Shown: one piece after another, positions 35,187 through 44,462 of the stretch
How positions within the stretch are numbered: position 1 is the first letter of the stretch
How the letters are laid out: each line of letters opens with the position of its first letter
Source: JACKIC01 sp964392305
GTDB taxonomy: Bacteria; Planctomycetota; UBA1135; UBA2386
Direction of reading: 5' to 3'
Assembly (NCBI GenBank): GCA_964392305.1
Contig: CAYMPV010000015.1
Location: 62,001-126,000 of the forward strand
DNA: 64,000 nucleotides
Made by a program: the position numbers and the translations under genes
Notes under the pieces: generated by a model
Seen by the model: only the letters and a program-made list of their open reading frames with translations
The model's database searches: none
What the model was told of the DNA's origin: nothing

Positions 35187-35671
35187 CGGCCACCTCCGGC
35201 GAGGCGGCGCACGTCGTCGCCGCTGGTCCGGCCGATGTTCACGTCGCCGCGCCAGAACTCGTAGCTCGCGGCGGTGGCGAAGCTGGGCGCGTTGACGAGG
35301 ATGCCGATGTCCGAGTCGATAACGATGCAACCTTCGACGCGGCGCGCGCGGCCGACGTCGGCGGCGTTGGTCGCGAACTGGCTGACGTCGATCGGCACCT
35401 CGGCGAGTTGCTGGCCGCCGGCGTCGCGGATCACCAGGCGCCAGTCGCTGCGCAGGTCCTTGGCGACGCCGCCCCAGGGATCGTTCTTGTGCGCGGCGAA
35501 CGTGATCGACAGGCCGTTGCGATTGCCTTCGACGACGAGTGCGTCGTGCCCGTTCGCGGCGGGCGGCGCCGTCGGCGCGGGGAGCTGCGCCGGTGCGGCG
35601 GGTGGCGTTTGCAGAGCCAAGGAAAGCACGGCGGCGCAGAGGCCTGCGCCGAGGACCGGGAGTAGTTGCAT
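35183..35671 (-). CDS. exported hypothetical protein coupled to the M64 peptidase
   Basis: 162 residues with a signal peptide (LLPVLGAGLCAAVLSLAL) and a Pro/Ala-rich linker. The mature part has WGGVAKDLRSDWRLVIRDA and CIVIDSDIGILVNAP, beta-rich and unfamiliar. Its stop overlaps the start of the peptidase gene (ATGA), so the products are probably made together; a propeptide-like, inhibitor or anchoring role would be a guess. It diverges from the Dus gene with only 69 bp between starts. Confidence 0.72.
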   Translation of the reverse strand: MQLLPVLGAGLCAAVLSLALQTPPAAPAQLPAPTAPPAANGHDALVVEGNRNGLSITFAAHKNDPWGGVAKDLRSDWRLVIRDAGGQQLAEVPIDVSQFATNAADVGRARRVEGCIVIDSDIGILVNAPSFATAASYEFWRGDVNIGRTSGDDVRRLAGGGR

Positions 35672-35740
35672 GGGCAATCGGGAGAGGGCGGCGGCCCGGG
35701 AATATAGCCGCGATGGAAAGGGAAGCGCGGGTGCGCCAGG

Positions 35741-36862
35741 ATGCAACCGATGGACTTTCGTGGCCGTGTCTTCCTTGCGCCTCTGACGAAGGGTGGCAAC
35801 CTGCCGTTCCGTCGCTTGTGCCTCGCCCATGGCTGTGAGGTCACGATGTCGGAGATGGCCTACGGCTATCAGGTCGTGAAACGCAGCAAGAGCGAATTGG
35901 CGCTGCTGCGTAAGCACCCGGACGAGACCTGTTTCGGCGTGCAGTTGGCGGTGTCGCGGGCCGACGACGCGATCACCGCGGCCAAGGCGGCGGTCGAACG
36001 CGGCGCGAGCTGGATCGATCTGAACTGCGGCTGTCCGATCCACGACATCGTCAAACGCCGCATGGGCGCGACCTTGCTACAGCGGCCCGACAAGCTCGGT
36101 CGGCTGGTCGAGGAGATGGTCAAGGGCATCGAGGTGCCGGTCACCGTGAAGATCCGGCTGGGCTGGGCCGAGGGTGAGGAGAATGCCAGCGAGGTCGCGC
36201 GCGTGGTCGAGGAGTCCGGCGCGGCGGCGTTGGGCGTGCATGGCCGCACCCGTGAGCAGCGTTACTCACGCGCCGCCGACTGGGAGGCGATCGCGCGCGT
36301 CGCCGCCGAGCGCACGATCCCGGTGATCGGCAACGGCGACCTGCTGACCTGGTACGAGACGCACGAACGCTGGCAGAAGAGTGGCGTCGCTTCGGTGATG
36401 CTCGGCCGCGGCGCGCTGATCAAGCCGTGGCTGTTCCGCGAGATCGCCGAGAAGAAGGCCTGGGAACCGACCGCCGAACAGCGGCTGGCGCTCTACCTCG
36501 ACTTCGCGCGCAAGCTCAAGGAGCACTTCCGCGACGACGACAAGGGCCGCGAGCGCACGATGCGGTTCCTGCCCTGGCACCTCGAGTTCTTCAGCCGCTA
36601 CCGGCCGTTGCCGGTCGAGAAGTGGCAGCAGGCGTCACGCGAGCACCCGCTCATGCAGACGCGCATGGCCGATGACGAGGTCGACCTGTCGCTGCTCGAG
36701 CGCCTGCTGCGCGACCCGCGGCCCGAGTTGCACCAGCGGCTCGCCGATCTGCTGTGGTCGGCGGCCGACGAGGGGCAGCTGGTCGAGCAGGCGACGGCGC
36801 TGGCGGCCGAGATGCCGCCGGTCGCCGGCGAGGTCGAAGAAGCGCGCGTCTCGAACGGGTGA
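35741..36862 (+). CDS. tRNA-dihydrouridine synthase, Dus3-like
   Basis: 373 residues. The FMN-dependent Dus barrel is clear: FRGRVFLAPLTKGGN, the active-site strand IDLNCGCPIHDIVKRRMG with its conserved Cys, VTVKIRLGW, LGVHGRTREQRYSR, and VIGNGDLLTW. Two features point to the Dus3/DUS3L branch rather than DusA/B/C: the ALIKPWLFREI segment after the barrel and the C-terminal FLPWHLEFFSRYRPLP. It would reduce uridine in tRNA using NADPH. A second possible start (MDFRGRV) is 9 nt in. The last 40 residues are an acidic helical tail. Confidence 0.92.
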   Translation: MQPMDFRGRVFLAPLTKGGNLPFRRLCLAHGCEVTMSEMAYGYQVVKRSKSELALLRKHPDETCFGVQLAVSRADDAITAAKAAVERGASWIDLNCGCPIHDIVKRRMGATLLQRPDKLGRLVEEMVKGIEVPVTVKIRLGWAEGEENASEVARVVEESGAAALGVHGRTREQRYSRAADWEAIARVAAERTIPVIGNGDLLTWYETHERWQKSGVASVMLGRGALIKPWLFREIAEKKAWEPTAEQRLALYLDFARKLKEHFRDDDKGRERTMRFLPWHLEFFSRYRPLPVEKWQQASREHPLMQTRMADDEVDLSLLERLLRDPRPELHQRLADLLWSAADEGQLVEQATALAAEMPPVAGEVEEARVSNG

Positions 36863-36885
36863 CGTGTCGGCCGTGTTCGCGCCGC

Positions 36886-39291
36886 CTACGGCGCGAGCAC
36901 GGTGATCGTCACCTCGGTGCCGCTGACGGCGTCGCGCACCACCAGCTTCGCGTCGACCTTGGCGTCGGCGGGGATCGTCAGCGTGGCCTTGCCGGCGGTG
37001 ACGATGAGCTTGTCGAGCGCCTTGGGCGCGTTGCTGTCGGTGACGTCGACCACCGCGAGTTCGGCCGCCGACGACTTCACGGTGAACTCGATCGCCTCCC
37101 CGGGTTTCGCCGCGGTCTTGAGGGCGCCCAGGTCCAGTTCGGTGTGGTGGGCGTCGAAGTACTGCGGCAGCCACTTGTGCAGCAGGTTGGTGCGGTAGAG
37201 CCCGTAGGTGACGCCGGCGAGCAGCAGCAGCACGAACAGCAGCCGCGGCCAGATGCTCTTCTTCTCGGCGTACGGATCTGCCAGCGAGCGCTGGGCGCCG
37301 GCCGGCAGCTTGGGCAGTTCGGTGAGCGCGCGGCCGAGCGGCAGGTTGACCTTGGTCAGGGCGTTCACGGCCCAGCCGTTGGCATCGAGGATCGGGCCGA
37401 GGTTGCGTTGCCGCAACTTCATCCACGCGATCACCATCGACGGTCCGGAGATCAGCAGGACCAGGCCCAGCAGGCCGAGCGGCATCAGGTAACCCAGGCC
37501 GAAGAAGCTCTCGAGCACGGTGCCGATGATCGCGGTGATGCCGCTGATCGCGACGCTGATCGCGGCCAGCACGCCGATGTCCATCTTCTTCGCCGGGGCC
37601 GCCGCGCCGGTTGCCGCGGCGCTGCCGGCCTTGCCGGCGGAATCCTGCAGCTTGGTGGTGGCGTCGGCGTCGGCGGCCGCCGCGCGTTTGGCGACGGTCT
37701 CCTCGATCCAGCGCACCAGCTTCTTGTACGGCGACCAGAACGCCTGGCCGATGCTGATCGGGTTGTCGACGAGTTTGCTGATCGTCGCGTTCCAGTCCCG
37801 GCCCTTGCGGTCGTAGAAGATGCCGTTGCGGCCGACGAAGAGGTTGTCGCTTTCACCCGCCGTGAACGCACACGCCACCTGCATCTTCTCGCCGCCCGGC
37901 CGCGTGCAGTCGACGTAGGCGAGGTAGGTCTTCGACATCGGCGCCAGCGTCGCGTGTTTGGCGGCGTTCTGGACGTGGAAACACAGGTCGAGCGCGCGGC
38001 CGTCGAGGTAGAGCGTTCCGGCCTGGAAGATGGCGCCTTCGCGGGCGTAGAAATCGGTGAAGCTGACGTAGTTGCGCAGCAGCGTCGCGAAGTCGCGGTG
38101 CAGCCGCGCGAGCTTCTCGACGCGCGTCATCGCCTCGACTTCGCCGGCCACGGCGAGGTCGGCGGCGATCGCCTGCTCGAGTGCGACCTTGCTCTTGCCC
38201 GCGAGGATCTCCCTGACCCGCGCCAGACCCAGACTCTCGACGGCGGCGCCGGCCTTCTTGCCCAGCCACGCCTCGTAGGCAGTGAACTTGCCGAGCAGCG
38301 CCGTCCACTCGGCTTCGGTGAGCGTGTTCTTGCCGCCGCAGCAGGTGCTCCGGAACGTCGCGACGGCCGCGGTCCACGCCGGATTGATGCCCTTGTCGAG
38401 CGCCAACGGCTTGTCGGCTTCGACCAGCGCCAGCGGGAAGTCCTTGAGTTCGTCGGCCGTGATCTTGAGGTCCTTGGCCGCGGCCGCCACGTAGGCCGCC
38501 TGCTCGCGGTTCAGCGCGTCGGTGACCCGGGTGTCGAACGCGGCGATGCGGCAGCGCGCGAAGTAGTCGTCGATCTTGGCGCGCACCGCGCTCAGGGCGG
38601 CGTGTGCGGCGCCGGTGTCGTCACCGAACGCGAACACGTTCTTGCGGTCGTTTGCGCCGGCTTCTTGCCAGGCGATGAAGTCGGTGCATGCGGCGAAGTA
38701 CGCGTCCAGGTTGGCCTGGCCATAGCCGGTGTCGCCGGAGCGGTCGGTGGTGCCGCCGGTGCAGGTGATCACGTCCGCGGCGACCTTGCGCACCGCTTCG
38801 TCGGCGATCGCGGCGGGGACCACGACACCGTCGCCGTTGTGCGCGGCCTGCTTCATGACGTCGGCGATGCGCATCGCGTCGGCCACGGTGAGCCTGGCGG
38901 CGCCTTCCTGGCCGATGCTGCTGAGCACGTGTCGACACGACGCGAGCAGGGCCTTGCCTTCGGCGGTGTCGGTGCGCAGGTTGCCGAGGGCCACACCGTC
39001 GTCACCCTTGGCGAGCCCGTCGCCGTTCTCGAGCACGTCGCGCAGCCACTTCACCGCGTTGATGACTTCGGGCGGGCGCACGAAGCCGTCGCCGTCGCCG
39101 TCGAGCAGCGCGAGCGTGCGTTCGTCGATCTCGAGGCCCTGCACCGGGCAGCTCAGTGCGACCCACAGCTTCTGGTCGAGCTGGTCGAGGTGCAGGATGT
39201 CGGCGCCGGTGTCGAGGCGGACCTGATCGACGCCGCCGGCGCGGTAGAAGGACCAGCGATGTGAGCTTCGTTCGGCAGACGCAGTGGGCAT
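36886..39291 (-). CDS. large membrane protein with an EF-hand loop, function unknown
   Basis: 801 residues. No signal peptide. DGDGDGFVRPPE at 64-75 is a canonical EF-hand calcium loop close to the N-terminus. A long soluble helical region follows to about residue 550, including Cys-bearing TFRSTCCGGKN. Two close hydrophobic segments around 560-625 (GVLAAISVAISGITAIIG, LMPLGLLGLVLLISG) and one near 670-690 (LLFVLLLLAGVTYGLY) separate it from a C-terminal beta-rich domain of about 110 residues, presumably on the other side of the membrane. I do not recognise the family. It converges with the Dus gene with 23 bp between stops. Confidence 0.8.
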   Translation of the reverse strand: MPTASAERSSHRWSFYRAGGVDQVRLDTGADILHLDQLDQKLWVALSCPVQGLEIDERTLALLDGDGDGFVRPPEVINAVKWLRDVLENGDGLAKGDDGVALGNLRTDTAEGKALLASCRHVLSSIGQEGAARLTVADAMRIADVMKQAAHNGDGVVVPAAIADEAVRKVAADVITCTGGTTDRSGDTGYGQANLDAYFAACTDFIAWQEAGANDRKNVFAFGDDTGAAHAALSAVRAKIDDYFARCRIAAFDTRVTDALNREQAAYVAAAAKDLKITADELKDFPLALVEADKPLALDKGINPAWTAAVATFRSTCCGGKNTLTEAEWTALLGKFTAYEAWLGKKAGAAVESLGLARVREILAGKSKVALEQAIAADLAVAGEVEAMTRVEKLARLHRDFATLLRNYVSFTDFYAREGAIFQAGTLYLDGRALDLCFHVQNAAKHATLAPMSKTYLAYVDCTRPGGEKMQVACAFTAGESDNLFVGRNGIFYDRKGRDWNATISKLVDNPISIGQAFWSPYKKLVRWIEETVAKRAAAADADATTKLQDSAGKAGSAAATGAAAPAKKMDIGVLAAISVAISGITAIIGTVLESFFGLGYLMPLGLLGLVLLISGPSMVIAWMKLRQRNLGPILDANGWAVNALTKVNLPLGRALTELPKLPAGAQRSLADPYAEKKSIWPRLLFVLLLLAGVTYGLYRTNLLHKWLPQYFDAHHTELDLGALKTAAKPGEAIEFTVKSSAAELAVVDVTDSNAPKALDKLIVTAGKATLTIPADAKVDAKLVVRDAVSGTEVTITVLAP

Positions 39292-39402
39292 GGGCGAGAT
39301 TCTCGGGGTGTCGGGGCGGGCGAGCGCCCGTGTGGGGCGAGCACGGTGCGCGGCGACGTCGAGCGCGTCAAGCCAAGAACGGCACCGCGGCGCGGGGTTC
39401 GT

Positions 39403-40788
39403 TCAGACCGCGAGGGCGGTTGCGAACACGCGCGGATCGCCGGTGCGCACGGCCGCTTGCAGAGCCAGCGAGCGATCGACGGCCGTGGCCGAATAACCCA
39501 GTGGCAGCGTCGGACCGTCGAGGTCCGGCCAGTCCGGATTCGCGCTGCGCCGCTCCAGTTCGTTGTGCATGCCCGACTTCAGCTGCTGGTCGGCGCTGGC
39601 GGCGGCGAGTGCGGCCAGGTTGGTGACCGCCGGCAGGTAGGTGGGGGAGGTCGCGGCGGCGCGCTGCCACAGTCGCCAGGCGGTGTCGCCGCCGGCAGAA
39701 CCGCGCAGCCGCAGCGTGGCGAGCGCCAGCAGGTTCAGTGCCTTGGGGTCCTCGGGCGCGGCGCGCTGCGCCGCCAGCGCCGCCATCGTCACCGCATCGC
39801 TGCCGGCCCAGGTCGTCAGCATCGCCACGCCGCGTCCGAGGGTGCGGTCCGCCGCGGTGCTCGCCGGTCGGCCCGGGCCGCGACGGCTCAGCATCTTCGT
39901 GAGTTCGGTGACGCGGTTGGCGAAGCGGTGTTCCTGCAGGCGCCGCTGGCCGGCGGCGGCGATGCGCAACCGACGCGGTTCGTCGCCGAGCAGCTCGAGC
40001 ACGACGTGTTCGAAGTCGTCGGGGCCGTAGAGCACACACTCTTCGCCCGGCACGAAGAACTCGGCGATCTCGAGGTTGCCGCGCTCCTGCAGCAGCAGCG
40101 CGCCGCATGCGGGAACCTCGAATGCACGCAGGTTCATCTCGCCGCGGATGCTGCGGTTCCAGCCGATGCGGCAGCGGTTCAGGAAGCGGCCGTAGTCGGC
40201 GCCGCGCAGGTCGCAGCGCACGTGCACGTCGACGCCGTAGTTGCCGAGCGCCTGCAACCGGGCCAGCCACGGCGCCCGTTCGCGTTGCACCACCGGATTG
40301 AGGTTGCCGGCGAAGCCGATGTCGAGATCGCGCGGTCCGGCGTCGGGCCACAGGCGGTGCGATGCGGGTTTGTGCGAGTACTGGCACCAGTAGCGCACGT
40401 CGCCGAAGGTCAGGCGCGTGAACAGTTCCTGGCCGGCGCGATCACAGAGCAGCACGTCGAAGAACGGCCACAGGCCGACCAGGTACGGCAGCGACAGGTT
40501 GTAGTCGGAGACCACGCCGACGATCTGCCACGGGCAACTCTCGAGTTGGTCGGGCAGCGGTTCCTGGTCGGGCCAGTAGAGCAGCAGGACGTCGGGCGAG
40601 AAGCCGGGCGGCAACCGTTCGGCGAGTTGCTGCCAGCTGCCGCGCGAGGGGTCGAACTCGACATCGTACGGGTGATGCACGCCGTCGACGAGCATGCGAT
40701 CGGCCGGCCCGAAGGTCACCAGTTCGACATCGCGCATCGCGGCGCGATCGTCGAAACACTCGAGCGGCAGATTGCAGAGGATGCGCAC
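39403..40788 (-). CDS. CgeB-like glycosyltransferase
   Basis: 461 residues from a GTG start 3 nt after the stop of the upstream glycosyltransferase. The first 300 residues resemble the CgeB/Glyco_trans_1-2 family: DVLLLYWPDQ, IVGVVSDYN, LDIGFAGNLNP, RIGWNRSIRGEMNLRAFE, VPACGALLLQE and FFVPGEECVLY, with the Glu-rich sugar-nucleotide binding region in place. The last 120 residues are helical repeats, TPR-like (ALNLLALATLRLRG, YLPAVTNLAALAAAS). It probably adds a sugar to a surface glycan or protein together with its neighbour. Confidence 0.85.
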   Translation of the reverse strand: MRILCNLPLECFDDRAAMRDVELVTFGPADRMLVDGVHHPYDVEFDPSRGSWQQLAERLPPGFSPDVLLLYWPDQEPLPDQLESCPWQIVGVVSDYNLSLPYLVGLWPFFDVLLCDRAGQELFTRLTFGDVRYWCQYSHKPASHRLWPDAGPRDLDIGFAGNLNPVVQRERAPWLARLQALGNYGVDVHVRCDLRGADYGRFLNRCRIGWNRSIRGEMNLRAFEVPACGALLLQERGNLEIAEFFVPGEECVLYGPDDFEHVVLELLGDEPRRLRIAAAGQRRLQEHRFANRVTELTKMLSRRGPGRPASTAADRTLGRGVAMLTTWAGSDAVTMAALAAQRAAPEDPKALNLLALATLRLRGSAGGDTAWRLWQRAAATSPTYLPAVTNLAALAAASADQQLKSGMHNELERRSANPDWPDLDGPTLPLGYSATAVDRSLALQAAVRTGDPRVFATALAV

Positions 40789-40791
40789 GGA

Positions 40792-42315
40792 TCAGGCCGT
40801 GGCCAGGGCGGCGAGGTTGGCCTGGGCGTCGCGGTGTTCGGGCTGCAGCACGATTGCGCGTTCGAAGCTGTGGCGCGCGCCCGGGAAGTCGCCGGCCTGG
40901 AACAACACCACGCCGAGCCGGTTGTAGGCGTCCGCGGTGCGGCGACCGATGGCGAGTGCGGCGCGGAACGCCTGCGCGGCGTCGTGCATGCGGCCCTTGG
41001 CGTGCAGCAGCAGGCCGCGCGCGGTGTGCAGTGACTCCTCGTCGACGCCGAGCGAGGCCAGCGCGTCGTAGCTGTGCAAGGCGCCGTCGAGGTCGCCAGC
41101 GCGTTCCTGCGCGCGAGCCAGGGCGAAACGCAGTTCGTGGTCTGCGGGGTGGAGGCACAGCGCCGCGAGGTAACAGCGCACCGCGTCTTCGGCGCGGTCC
41201 TGCTCGAGCAGACGCGCACCGGCAGCGAGCAGCGGCGCGATCAGTTCGGCGGTCGGCAGGCGCGGTTCGGGCGTCGCGGTGGGCACTTCGGGCGCGAACG
41301 AACGCAGCGCGCATTCGAGTCGGCTGGTGTGTTGTTCCGGTGCGTACCGTTGGGCCACGGCCAGGCCTTCGCGGCGCAGCGTGGTGCGCACCTCGGGCAG
41401 CTTCGCCGCGACGACCAACGCTTCGGCCATCGCGCCTGCGTTCCCAGGCGGCACGAACAGCGCGAACAGGTCCTCGTCCTTGCCGTTGCCGTGACCGCGG
41501 AAACACGGCACGTCGGTCAGCACGGTCGGCACACCGTTGGCCATCGCTTCGACCGCGGGCAGGAAGAAGCCCTCTTCCGCGTTGTTGGTCGTGCCCAGGA
41601 ACACGTCGAGCGAGCGGTAGAGATCACCCATGCGCTCCGGCGGGATGCGGTGGTGCCACTCGACCGGGAACGGCGGATCGAGTTCGCGCGGGTCCGGGTC
41701 GGTGTTCGAGACGCGCACGAGCACCAGCGGCAGGCCCGCCTGGTGCGCGAGCCGGCAGGCTTCGTAGCCGGAGGCGATGTCCTTGCCGCTCACCTGATAG
41801 GGGCCGACGAGGCCGATGCGGAACGGCGCGACGGGCGTGCGGGCCTCACCCGCGTGGTGGGTCTGCGGGTCGATGGCGATGCCGACCTCGGTCGCTTCGA
41901 CGGCGAAGCGCTGCTGCAGCAACCGCGTCACGTGCGGTGCGATCGTCATGTGCCGCATGCCAGGCAGGCGATAGACGGCTTCGATGCGTTCGCGCAGGGC
42001 GGCGTAGGCGGGGATGTCACCCTCGTAGCCCTGGCAGAAGTGCACGGGCACACCCTTGTCGGGGCCGGCGCTCGCCGCCCACGGCACCGTGGTCCAGAAG
42101 GTGCCGATGATCACGTCGCCGGCCGGCAGGTGCTCGGGGCGGAAGTCCGTGACGCGGCGGAACTGACACTCGATGCGCATCCAGTTGGGTGGCCCCGAGC
42201 GCGCGACCACGGTGACCTGATGGCCGAGCCGGTGCAGCCGGTTGGCGTCTTCGAGAACGACTTTGACGCCACCCCAGAGCTGGTCGGCGGTTTCGAGCAA
42301 CCACGTGATGCGCAT
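40792..42315 (-). CDS. GT4 family glycosyltransferase with C-terminal TPR domain
   Basis: 507 residues. The N-terminal Rossmann half begins MRITWLLETADQLWGGVKVV; the nucleotide-sugar half contains FRIGLVGPYQVSGKD, LDVFLGTTNNAEEGFFLPAVEAMANGV (the E-x7-E type motif of GT-B enzymes) and VPTVLTDVPCF. Residues about 350-507 are three to four TPR units (AEDAVRCYLAALCLHPAD, AYNRLGVVLFQAGDF, ARHSFERAIVLQPE). Both genes of this pair carry TPR-like tails, suggesting that they act on, or dock to, protein partners. Nearly contiguous with the downstream CgeB-like gene (3 nt). Confidence 0.88.
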   Translation of the reverse strand: MRITWLLETADQLWGGVKVVLEDANRLHRLGHQVTVVARSGPPNWMRIECQFRRVTDFRPEHLPAGDVIIGTFWTTVPWAASAGPDKGVPVHFCQGYEGDIPAYAALRERIEAVYRLPGMRHMTIAPHVTRLLQQRFAVEATEVGIAIDPQTHHAGEARTPVAPFRIGLVGPYQVSGKDIASGYEACRLAHQAGLPLVLVRVSNTDPDPRELDPPFPVEWHHRIPPERMGDLYRSLDVFLGTTNNAEEGFFLPAVEAMANGVPTVLTDVPCFRGHGNGKDEDLFALFVPPGNAGAMAEALVVAAKLPEVRTTLRREGLAVAQRYAPEQHTSRLECALRSFAPEVPTATPEPRLPTAELIAPLLAAGARLLEQDRAEDAVRCYLAALCLHPADHELRFALARAQERAGDLDGALHSYDALASLGVDEESLHTARGLLLHAKGRMHDAAQAFRAALAIGRRTADAYNRLGVVLFQAGDFPGARHSFERAIVLQPEHRDAQANLAALATA

Positions 42316-42442
42316 GTCTGATCCTTGGCCTGCGGTCCTTCATCGGACCGATGCCACGGGCAGACTTGAGGCCGAGCCGATGAGCGCGCGACTGCGCGCT
42401 CGTGGCAAACGCAACCCCGCGCCGGCATGATCCCGGCCCGCC

Positions 42443-43360
42443 GTGAATCCGCTGATCCGCCTCATCCCGCCGTTCCTCGTCCGCTTCTTCGCCAAGCCCT
42501 ACGTGGCTGGCGATTCGCTCGCGGCGGCGATCGAGGTCGTGCGCAGGTTGCGCCGCGAAAGAGGGCTGCTGTCCACGCTCGACCTGCTGGCCGAGGACAT
42601 CCACGAGTCCCAGCAGGCCGATCGCAACCTCTCGACCTATCTGGAGATGGTCGAGGCCGCCGCCGCGATCGCCGCCGCGGATCGCCCGACGCTGTCGCTC
42701 AAGCCTTCGTCCTACACCACCGCCCCCTTGCACGAGGGTGGCGACGCGGCGGGTTCCCTGGCGGCGATGCGCAAGATCGCCGAGAAGGCCACCGAGCGCG
42801 GCGTGGCCCTGAGCATCGACATGGAGGGCCGGCACTGGACCGACTTCACCCTCGACGCGGTTCGGCAACTGCACGCCGAAGGGCATCGCGACGTCGGGTG
42901 TGTGCTGCAGACGCGCCTGTTCCGCACCGAGAAGGATCTCGACGTCCTGCCGGCAGGTTGCCGCGTCCGGTTGGTGATCGGCATCTACCGCGAGCCGGCC
43001 GACGTGGCGCTGACCGACAAGCCGGCGATGAAGGAGCGGTTGTTGGACTTCGCCGAGACCCTGTTGCGGCGCGGCCACTACGTTGAATTCGCCAGCCACG
43101 ACGACGTCTACGTACGCCGCTTCGTCGAACAGGTGGTGCCGCGCGCCGGTGTCGGTCCCGATCGGTTCGAAGTGCAGATGCTGTATGGCGTACCGCGCGA
43201 CCGGTTCCTCGGCGATCTGCAGCGCTGCGGCTTCACGGCGCGGCTCTATGTGCCGTTCGCCCTGAGCTGGGACATGGCGATCCAATACCTGCGACGGCGT
43301 CTGGACGAGTACCCGGCGATGGTCTGGCTGGTCAGCAAGAACATGCTGGCGCGGCGTTAG
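42443..43360 (+). CDS. proline dehydrogenase
   Basis: 305 residues from a GTG start. The FAD barrel of PutA-type proline dehydrogenase is recognisable: TLSLKPSSYT, SIDMEGRHWTD, GCVLQTRLFRTEKDL, VRLVIGIYREP, YVEFASHDD, FEVQMLYGVPRD, and the C-terminal LYVPFALSWDMAIQYLRRRL (the usual Y-x-x-R-R-x-x-E region, here YLRRRLDE). It oxidises proline to pyrroline-5-carboxylate, feeding electrons to quinone. The length matches the monofunctional bacterial enzyme. No P5C dehydrogenase gene is adjacent. Confidence 0.9.
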   Translation: MNPLIRLIPPFLVRFFAKPYVAGDSLAAAIEVVRRLRRERGLLSTLDLLAEDIHESQQADRNLSTYLEMVEAAAAIAAADRPTLSLKPSSYTTAPLHEGGDAAGSLAAMRKIAEKATERGVALSIDMEGRHWTDFTLDAVRQLHAEGHRDVGCVLQTRLFRTEKDLDVLPAGCRVRLVIGIYREPADVALTDKPAMKERLLDFAETLLRRGHYVEFASHDDVYVRRFVEQVVPRAGVGPDRFEVQMLYGVPRDRFLGDLQRCGFTARLYVPFALSWDMAIQYLRRRLDEYPAMVWLVSKNMLARR

Positions 43361-43480
43361 CTGGCTGGGCAGCCGCGGGTTGAGTGGCATCCCGTCGCGT
43401 CCCACGGCTCGTCCCTGCGATGAGAATGGCCGCTGAGGCATGGCGGGCTCGCGCCTTCTCGGCTATACTTCTCGCCCCCT

Positions 43481-43804
43481 ATGGACCCACTCGCCACGAT
43501 TGTCGAACGGCTTTGCGCCTGGAAGGATGTCAACCGGGAGAAGAAGGACGGCAAGGACAGCTTCTTCGTCCGCGGCCAGGTCTTCGCCTACCTCGGCAAG
43601 AAAGGCGTCGTCGTCAAGCTTGCCCCTCCGCAGGTCACCGAAGCGCTCAAGATCATTGGCGCCAAGCGGATGCCCGATGACGGCGACCCGCACTCGCGCG
43701 AATTCGTCGAGATCCCGGTGACCGGCCCCCGCGAGGTCGAGCGCGCCATGATGTGGCTGCGCCGCGCTTGCCGCCTCGGCCGCACCGCTGCTGGTCCGGT
43801 CTGA
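43481..43804 (+). CDS. small MmcQ/YjbR- or TfoX-like protein
   Basis: 107 residues, cytoplasmic, beta-alpha rich: DSFFVRGQVFAYLGKKGVVVKLAPPQVTEAL split over two strands and a helix, then EFVEIPVTGPREVERAMMWLRRA. This matches the layout of MmcQ/YjbR-like and TfoX N-terminal domains, which share one fold. The start is taken at ATG 43481, since codons upstream are in a different compositional style. Function unknown. Confidence 0.75.
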   Translation: MDPLATIVERLCAWKDVNREKKDGKDSFFVRGQVFAYLGKKGVVVKLAPPQVTEALKIIGAKRMPDDGDPHSREFVEIPVTGPREVERAMMWLRRACRLGRTAAGPV

Positions 43805-43821
43805 TTCCTGCCTGTTGCTGC

Positions 43822-43888
43822 GGTTCAGGCGATCTGGGGTTCAGGTGATCTGGGGTTCAGGTGATCTGGCCCGGTTCAGGTGATCCGG
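43822..43888. repeat. four copies of a 16-bp repeat between convergent genes
   Basis: GGTTCAGGYGATCYGG occurs at 43822-43837, 43838-43853, 43854-43869 and, after CCC, at 43873-43888. The copies differ only at one C/T position each in the first and last unit. It fills the gap between two convergent genes; it could be slipped-strand expansion or a terminator-like region, but the units are not self-complementary enough to form a strong hairpin. Confidence 0.85.
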
Positions 43889-43901
43889 CGGCTGCGCTCG
43901 G

Positions 43902-44462
43902 TCACGCGCGCCCGGTCCACGGCACGTCGCTGACGCCGGCCGAGTGGTTGACCAGGCGCGCCCACGAGAACAGCAGGTCCGACAGGCGATTGAGGTAGAT
44001 CCCGATCGCGTCGGGTGCGTGTTCGGCCGCGGGTCCCTTGGCTAGTTCGTGCGCCAGCGTCCAGAAGCGCCGTTCTGCGCGGCGGGCCACGGTGCGCGCC
44101 ACATGCATGAGTGCCGCGCCGCGACAGCCGCCGGGCAGCACGAACGAGCGCAGCGGCGGCAGGGACGCCTCGCTGGCGTCGATCCAGGCCTCCATGTCCT
44201 TGGTGGCGGGTTCGATCCGGGCCAGGCTGGCGTTGCCGCCCTCGGTGGCCAGGTCGGCGCCGATCTCGAACAGGTCGCTCTGGATCGCTTGCAGCCTGCT
44301 GCTCAGGTCGGTCGGCAGTGGCTCCGCGCCGAGCAGTCCCAGCACCGAGTTGAGTTCGTCGACGGTGCCGTAGGCCTCGATGCGCAGGTGGTCCTTGGGC
44401 ACGCGGCGATTGCCGAACAGGCCGGTCTCGCCGTGATCGCCGGTGCGCGTGTAGATGGGCAT
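43902..44462 (-). CDS. pduO: PduO-type ATP:cob(I)alamin adenosyltransferase
   Basis: 186 residues. The N-terminal YTRTGDHGETGLFGNRRVPK is the ATP-binding P-loop-like signature of the family; EAYGTVDELNS, QSDLFEIGADLAT and FVLPGGCRGAALMHVARTVARRAER follow, with the conserved Arg-Arg-Ala-Glu-Arg stretch, and LNRLSDLLFSWAR. It transfers the adenosyl group of ATP to cob(I)alamin to make adenosylcobalamin. Length is typical. The upstream region holds a terminator-like hairpin on the same strand, so its expression may be controlled by attenuation. Confidence 0.94.
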   Translation of the reverse strand: MPIYTRTGDHGETGLFGNRRVPKDHLRIEAYGTVDELNSVLGLLGAEPLPTDLSSRLQAIQSDLFEIGADLATEGGNASLARIEPATKDMEAWIDASEASLPPLRSFVLPGGCRGAALMHVARTVARRAERRFWTLAHELAKGPAAEHAPDAIGIYLNRLSDLLFSWARLVNHSAGVSDVPWTGRA

